Assembly: GCA_023249835.1 (NCBI GenBank)
Contig: JAHFBY010000085.1
Location: 1-7,093, forward strand
Direction of reading: 5' to 3'
Length of the DNA: 7,093 bases
Origin: Elusimicrobiota bacterium
GTDB lineage: Bacteria; Elusimicrobiota; Elusimicrobia; 2-02-FULL-39-32
How positions within the stretch are numbered: position 1 is the stretch's first letter; every line of letters starts with the position of its first letter. This document shows positions 1 through 6,000 of this stretch, piece by piece. The notes under the pieces are model-generated. The model was given only the letters and a program-made list of their open reading frames with translations, was not told the DNA's origin and made no database searches. A program made the position numbers and the translations under genes.

Positions 1-3000
1 GCTCCCGGTAAAATAGGCAGCGGGCTTATTACGTCCAACGATCATGAGTTTTTAACGGCGGTAAAAGAAAAGTTGGAAAAGAAACTCAAGGAAAAGGTTG
101 ATGCCAAAGCAGAAGGTTGGGAAAAATACGATATCTTAGTTCACCAGATTGGCGATAGAGGAGTGTACGGGTCCAAAGAATTTATTGAAGCGGTTGTGTC
201 GGGCTATAAAATTAAATTTGCTGATGGAGAAGTTGTGTTGAAGGATGGAAAAGTTGCGCTCGAGAAGGATAATAATGGCAAGGAAATTTATCAAGACCGC
301 ATTGTGCTGGGCGGCGCCACGCTCATGACCGGTCGAGATTTTAAGGGTAACATCTCAGAAATTGTGGATAGCCGCGGTCCGGGCGGGGAAGGGGTAATGT
401 CGGCCGCAAACATTGCGCAAGCTCTTGGACGCAACATTCGCAATTCTAAAGATGTGGGACTGCGCCGGATATTGGTGGACGAAAAAGCTGTGGGCGAAAT
501 TAAGAAAAAAATGGAGTCTGACGAAGGCAAGATTTTGGCCGAGTTCATGAGCGAAAAAATGGGTTTAAGTTTAACTGACTTTATGAAACTCGAACCGTTA
601 AAAATTGTGAGCGAATACATTAATTTTAGGGAATCTTCCGCCGGGCTGCGCCACATTTTGGTGGAATCCATTAAAGAAAGGTTCCTCATGCAAGAGTTGA
701 TCGCGGCTAAAATGATTGCTGTTGGATACAATAAAGAGTCGATCGGCAAAATAATAGATTTGTTAATTAACCCGCAAAGCAGCAAATCCCAGCCCGCTGA
801 AAACAACAAAGCAAAGGGAGACGATAAAGGGGAACTGGTAGACGGCCAGTATTTGATCGTGCTGGACCTGCAGGATTTGGCCGCTTCTGCCACTAACGTG
901 CTAAAACCGCTCGTTGCTAAACTTGGGGAAGGCGCTCTTAAAACGCGGTTGTCCAGGCTGCTCGATCAATGGGAAAAGTTAACCATATTCCAAAACGACG
1001 CGAACGCTGTGGTGAGCACCCGGCGGATTAACCAGGCTGTTTCGGTTAAACAGGCCTTTGACATTGCCGCTTCTTACGGTAAAGATATCATTGCCGAAAT
1101 TGAGACCGGCGCGCGGCTAAAACGGTACAAAGAAACTAAAAATGCTCCGGGAACAGTGGAATCGGCCCAAACCGCTATTAAAAGCGCAAGCATTAACCAA
1201 AATTCAATTATCGGTAATATAGCAGCAACCGGAAAAGCGGTTCCAATGGATATTTTAATTAAGATGGATAAGGACGGTATTAATGCGGAGGTAGAAGCCG
1301 GCTTGTTGGACAGCGGAATTGACCAAGCTGTAATCAACAAATTAAAAGCAGCTTCGGTAACGCAAGCCGTGTTAAACAAAATTACTCAATATTTAAAGGA
1401 CAACGAAGGGTTCCTTACCATTGGCGACGCTTTAACTTATCGCGGCAAAATATTTGTTATAAACATGATCCAAATCGCGGAAGGCGACGCTAACCCGGAA
1501 GCAGACTTGGAAAAGGCAATGAACCCTTGCCGCAGCGACGTTCACATAAAAGAGTTCATAGATAAAATGCGGTTTAACGCTCATGAAACTGTTCAAGCTG
1601 GAGAATTGAAAGATGCCGCCCAAACTTTAACCGATAACGCTTACGGGTCAGGAAACTTTGATAAACGCATGGAAGCGGCTTTTACCATCAGCAAAACCTT
1701 AACGCAAAAAGGGTTCACTTTAAATACGGCAAATTTGATCGGTATGCTATATCACAAAGGAGCAATAAACACCACTTTGTCCGCGCAAGAACTTTACGAC
1801 CAATGGACCATTAACAGCGGCATTGGATTTAGAGAACATTTGAATCAAGACAATACCGTGGGAAAGAAGATTCATGATATCCTTACCTTGCGCGCCCGCG
1901 CGCAAGGGTACGCTATTTCCGCTGCCGCGCGAATGATTGACCAGTCGGTTGAACGAGGAGAACGGAAAATTGATATGGCCGGTTCCGGAGACGTGTCCCG
2001 CTTCTTTATGCGGAGATACTATAACCTTAGACCCAGCGAAATCTGGTCTACAATGTGTACCTTTGGCAGCGGTATGGGCTATTATTTCACGGAATCCGCA
2101 GCTTGGTCGCCCTGGTCACTGCAAGGCATTCAAAGCGCTTGGGATAGAGACGCTATGCGCGAGCTCAAAAACACAGTTAAAACAGAAGGGGGTTGGAATA
2201 GCGTTAAAATATTTTTTGACAGCATCAAAGCCGAACACGGGACCATTATCATGCAAATACTTAACAATTCTTTAGATAACCTGGACCTTGCGCAACACTT
2301 TGCGAGCGCCACTTTTGACAAACAGTCCGGCCGGTTTGAATCTACTCAAACTACGCAGGAACGGATTAACTTGTCAAATTATATCGTCAACGTCGCGCGC
2401 TTGAACCTGAGCAACAACTTTTGTTTTGACCGGCTCATTAATTCAAAGACCGGCAACCAAATTGTGGAAGATATGCGGGACAACGGGGGCGTCCCCAGCA
2501 TCATTTCCATTCAAAATACCCTTCAACGACACGTGTTGCCGCACCAACGTTACCTTTCGGGTTCTACCCGCTTAAAAATTAAATTTGTTTTCACCGTGGG
2601 CTGTTTGTTGCTCATTGGCTCTGCCGGCGTGGCCAGTATGGGAACAGCGGTGTTACCCATCCTCTTAGTGGCCATTGTTGGTTTTGGGGTGATTGGCGGC
2701 GTGCTCGGCGCTGCTTGGGGTGCAAGAATAAGCGGCGAGGATGATAACCTTACCCTTTATCTGGGGTTGGGAGGCGCGATCATTGGAGCCATTTGCGGAG
2801 CAGCGATTGCCTTAACCGTTGGTTTTGGCATTGCCGCTGTGCCCATGCTGCCCATTTTGGTGGGCGTGGCAGGCGCTTTTGTGGGAAGCATGGTGCTTGT
2901 TCCCTTGGGCGGTCAATCAGGAGGCAAATTGGGTATGGGGCTGGGCTTTATTGCCGGGGCTACCGCCGCATCTTTTTTCCTCGGACCCATTGGCACAGTG

Positions 3001-6000
3001 ATTGCCCTGGTTGTCCATCACGTGGCCATGGACTCCTACTTTGTGCTGATCCCGGCGTTTACCTATGCGTTTGTGGGTTACGATCCGGACAAAAAAGAAG
3101 ACGCCAACCTTTCGCAAATGGAAAAGATGAAAGGGATGATGAAGTCCGGAGGAGGCAGGCTAGTAATGGGAGCAGTTTCTTTTGTTTTCTTCTCTAACCC
3201 CATTATGGCGGTGATGATGCTCGCTTGGGGCGGGGCAACAGTGTTTCGCCAAATGATCGGTAACCGGAGATGGGGCGTGCCCTTTACTAAAATCTCGTGG
3301 GATAACCCTTTAAGGACAACCAAACAGGCTTACAACAATACCACGCGCAGCTTAGAAACAGCCGCCGAAATAATGCGCGAAAACGACTATAAAACCGAGG
3401 ACGAACTGCGCACCGCCGAAGGCATGCAAAAAGTCGCGGAAAAGTTGGGAAACGTGGAAATAACGGAAATTTATACGGCGTTTAACATTGCCGGCAGTCC
3501 CAGCCAAATCGGTAACGTGGCCTACAACTACGCTAAATGCGCAGGGAGCGGAGGCGGTAACGGAGGCGGGAAAAAACATGCGGACTCTCAATTTTTGTCG
3601 GCTATTACCCCAAAGATGCTGGCAAGCGCAAACATTGAAAACGATACGGACTATAACCAAGCGAAGATGTCTTTACAAGAACGGGAACGCATAGCGGGTA
3701 AAACCGCGGAAGAAAAACATGAGCAACAAGTTGAACGTTTAAGAGATTTCTTTGACAGCGGAGATCAACAAAAACTGAACCGCGACGAAAGACAAAGAGT
3801 TTATTTAAAAAACCTCTTTAAAGCGGGGATTATAATTTTAGCTTTGTTTGGAATTTACGGGCTTTTAACCGTGTTCCCTATGACCGCGGACTTGATCCCC
3901 GGGTTAGGGGTTTCCGCAAAGTTCCTGGCGATACCGTTTACCGCATTGTTAACGTTCTTTACCCTGGGATACCTTAAACTTTCGCCTGAACTTTTAACCA
4001 AAGAAGGGGCGGAAAAAAACGCTTTCGGCAAATATTTGCGGTTGGTTATAAACGTAAAAGATTATAACCCAAAGATGAAAGGGATTATGGGTTCGGTCCT
4101 GGTGGGCGCGCTTATTTTCTTTGCTAGCGTTTCACCAATGCTGTTAATTGTCTTTGCCGTTAGCGGTATAACCATGATAGCGGCAAACTATGCCTCAAAC
4201 CAGCTTTTTAAAACCAAGTGGGCGGCTGAACGGGCAAGAGCTGAACGCTTTAAAGCAGCCATTGCCAGTGAATGGGAAAAACCGCTGTCTTTAGACGATG
4301 AAAAGCTGGTAAGCGCTTTAGCTAAAAACCCGGAAATGTTAAAAAAAGTGAAAATGGGCGGGTTCCAGAAATTCATGAACTTTGTTTTTCCCGGTTCAAG
4401 CCAAAAGCGGCGGCGGACACAACTCTCCGAAGCTGTGCGCAACTACCGGATTACCAACGCGGAAACTTTAGAAAGGGTGACGCAGGCAGTGGAAGAAGCG
4501 CAAAACGCGGAACTGGAAACGGAAAAGGAAGAATTAATTAAACGCCAATCTAAACTGGAAGAGAAACTGTTTAAAAAACTAAAAATCACCGAAGGTTCTA
4601 TAAACGGCGAAAACAAGAGCGCTGATGAAATACAAAAAATAAAATTAGAGGTGGCCGAAGACAGTCCGGAAATTAAAGAGGTTAAACGCAAAATAAAAGA
4701 GATCAACTTGTTGTTAGAGCCAATAGAAAAAGTTTATTTAAGAATTGAGGTTTATTTGGCGATCCGCGAGTTCATCCGGTTGGAGGTCAAGACAGGCGAC
4801 CTAAACCTTACCTTTGATACTTTGCGCGCGAACATTGAGGAGATGGAAAAGAGTTGGGAAGAGATAAGCGACTTAAAAAGCGAAACCAGCTTAATGGATT
4901 TAAATCGACTGGACTATTTTAAAAGTAAAGAAGCGGAGTTTAAAGAGCGGTTAGCAGGTCAAAAAGAGCGGGAAGAAAACCTTAAAGAATATAAGAAAAA
5001 GATCGTGGAAGGCAAAGCGTCGTTAAACGCCATACATCAAGAAGTTTATAAGTCGCCGATCCCTGAATTTTATGCGAATTTATCGATTGAGAAACTTAAA
5101 GAAAAGTATGGGCCGGAAGTCAGGCAATTTCAATTTCAAGAAATTATGAAACAGTTTCAACCTGCTTCCGGTAGGGACCCACTTTTAACAGACTTGGAAG
5201 AAGAAATTACCGCTGGCGTTTTGAACAAAAAACATCAACAACCGCATACGGACTTGACCGTATTGGACCATCACGGGGACCACATTTTAGAATTGGAAGC
5301 GGAAAGAAGTTATGGCAAGCGATTGGCTAAAAAAATATCTAAATTCAACCAAACCAGTTGGGGCAACGCGATCAGCGCGGGCATGTTCCTCTATATTGCC
5401 ATTATGTTTATCGGATCGGTCTATGGTTTGGACGCCCTAGCAATTGGAAACCCCGCAACCTCGTTGGCTTCCCTGCTCCATATCATCATGCTCTCAATCG
5501 CTTCATTTTACTTTGGCGCGAGCCGGTTAGGCAGCCGTACAATTGTGGAAAGGTTAACCGGCAAAATGACGCAAGGTCAAGGCAAAATCAAGGGTATGCG
5601 TCCCGGCACTTTTATGGCGATAGCGCTTTGGTGCATGATTTTATACTACGTTACCGGGTTTATAAATCCGGTGATAGGAGTCGCGCTTTTGGGCGTTACC
5701 TTAGCCAATATCGTTAAGAAATTAGTCTATAAGAAAATTGTAAATAACGCTTTGCGTAAAGAGGTGTGGGGAGCTGGATCTGTTGACGCGCAAGAAGCGC
5801 AAATAGCTGCTCTGCGTAAGCGCCTGGGCATAGCGCAAAACGCGCCCTTAAATAAACGCCAGTTTGAATCTTTTAAACATTATCAAGCTAACCCGGGAGA
5901 AGTTCTGGCGCAGATGATCCTAGACGACGAGGAAGAAAATGCAGAAGAGTTGGCTATGCCACTGCTGGACCAAAGAAAAATATTGGACGCTAAACTGCGC

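Larger units (their letters stand above)
2578..3246 (+). other. Membrane block A (about 7-8 transmembrane segments)
   Basis: Residues 860-1082 hold a dense set of hydrophobic segments, approximately 862-880, 883-906, 918-940, 943-967, 976-1006 (long enough for a tight Gly-Pro hairpin near 995-996), 1009-1026, 1054-1065 and 1067-1082. The first four are very rich in Gly, Ala, Val and Ile, allowing close helix packing. Short loops carry few charges, except ARISGEDDN (908-916) and the Lys/Asp/Glu-rich loop DPDKKEDANLSQMEKMK (1028-1044). The basic flanks (RYLSGSTRLKIK before, RQMIGNRRWG after) point to both ends lying in the cytoplasm by the positive-inside rule. No conserved transporter or channel signature was recognised. 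The exact helix count is uncertain because several segments are short. Confidence 0.88.

Noticed and set aside
4..24. PGKIGSG at the start of the fragment as a Walker A motif.
   Set aside because: It lacks the G-K-T/S ending and does not fit G-x-x-x-x-G-K-[ST]; the first RecA lobe is expected upstream.
291..893. A 200-codon open frame on the - strand.
   Set aside because: It lies fully opposite the giant + strand gene, in a part with strong protein-like sequence in frame 1 (motif VI, helices). Its own translation is Ser/Leu/Ile-rich with no domain, typical of an antisense shadow.
1886..1915. The GC-rich palindrome as an intrinsic terminator.
   Set aside because: No run of T follows on either strand, and the reading frame continues unbroken through it.
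1937..2275. A 112-codon + strand frame overlapping the giant gene.
   Set aside because: It is out of frame with a clearly coding frame, and its product has no recognisable feature or persuasive start context.
2641..3060. Higher GC and fewer TTA leucine codons in block A as a sign of horizontal transfer.
   Set aside because: Much of the rise follows from Gly, Ala, Val and Pro content. Hand counts of third positions on a few lines (about 55-75 percent against about 35 percent elsewhere) are too small a sample, and blocks B and C lean the same way.
2793..3197. A 134-codon + strand frame rich in Cys, His, Arg and Gly.
   Set aside because: Composition is the usual frame-shifted reading of GC-rich Gly/Ala/Val codons of membrane block A; frame 1 gives a coherent set of membrane helices at the same place.
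4188..4706. Two adjacent - strand frames rich in Ser, Phe and Leu.
   Set aside because: They are the reverse complement of Lys/Glu-rich codons (Lys to Phe/Leu, Glu to Phe/Ser/Leu), which gives spurious hydrophobic antisense frames.
5358..5717. A 119-codon + strand frame across block C.
   Set aside because: It overlaps the coherent four-helix block C of frame 1, and its product is an Arg/His/Tyr-rich mixture with no recognisable fold signature.
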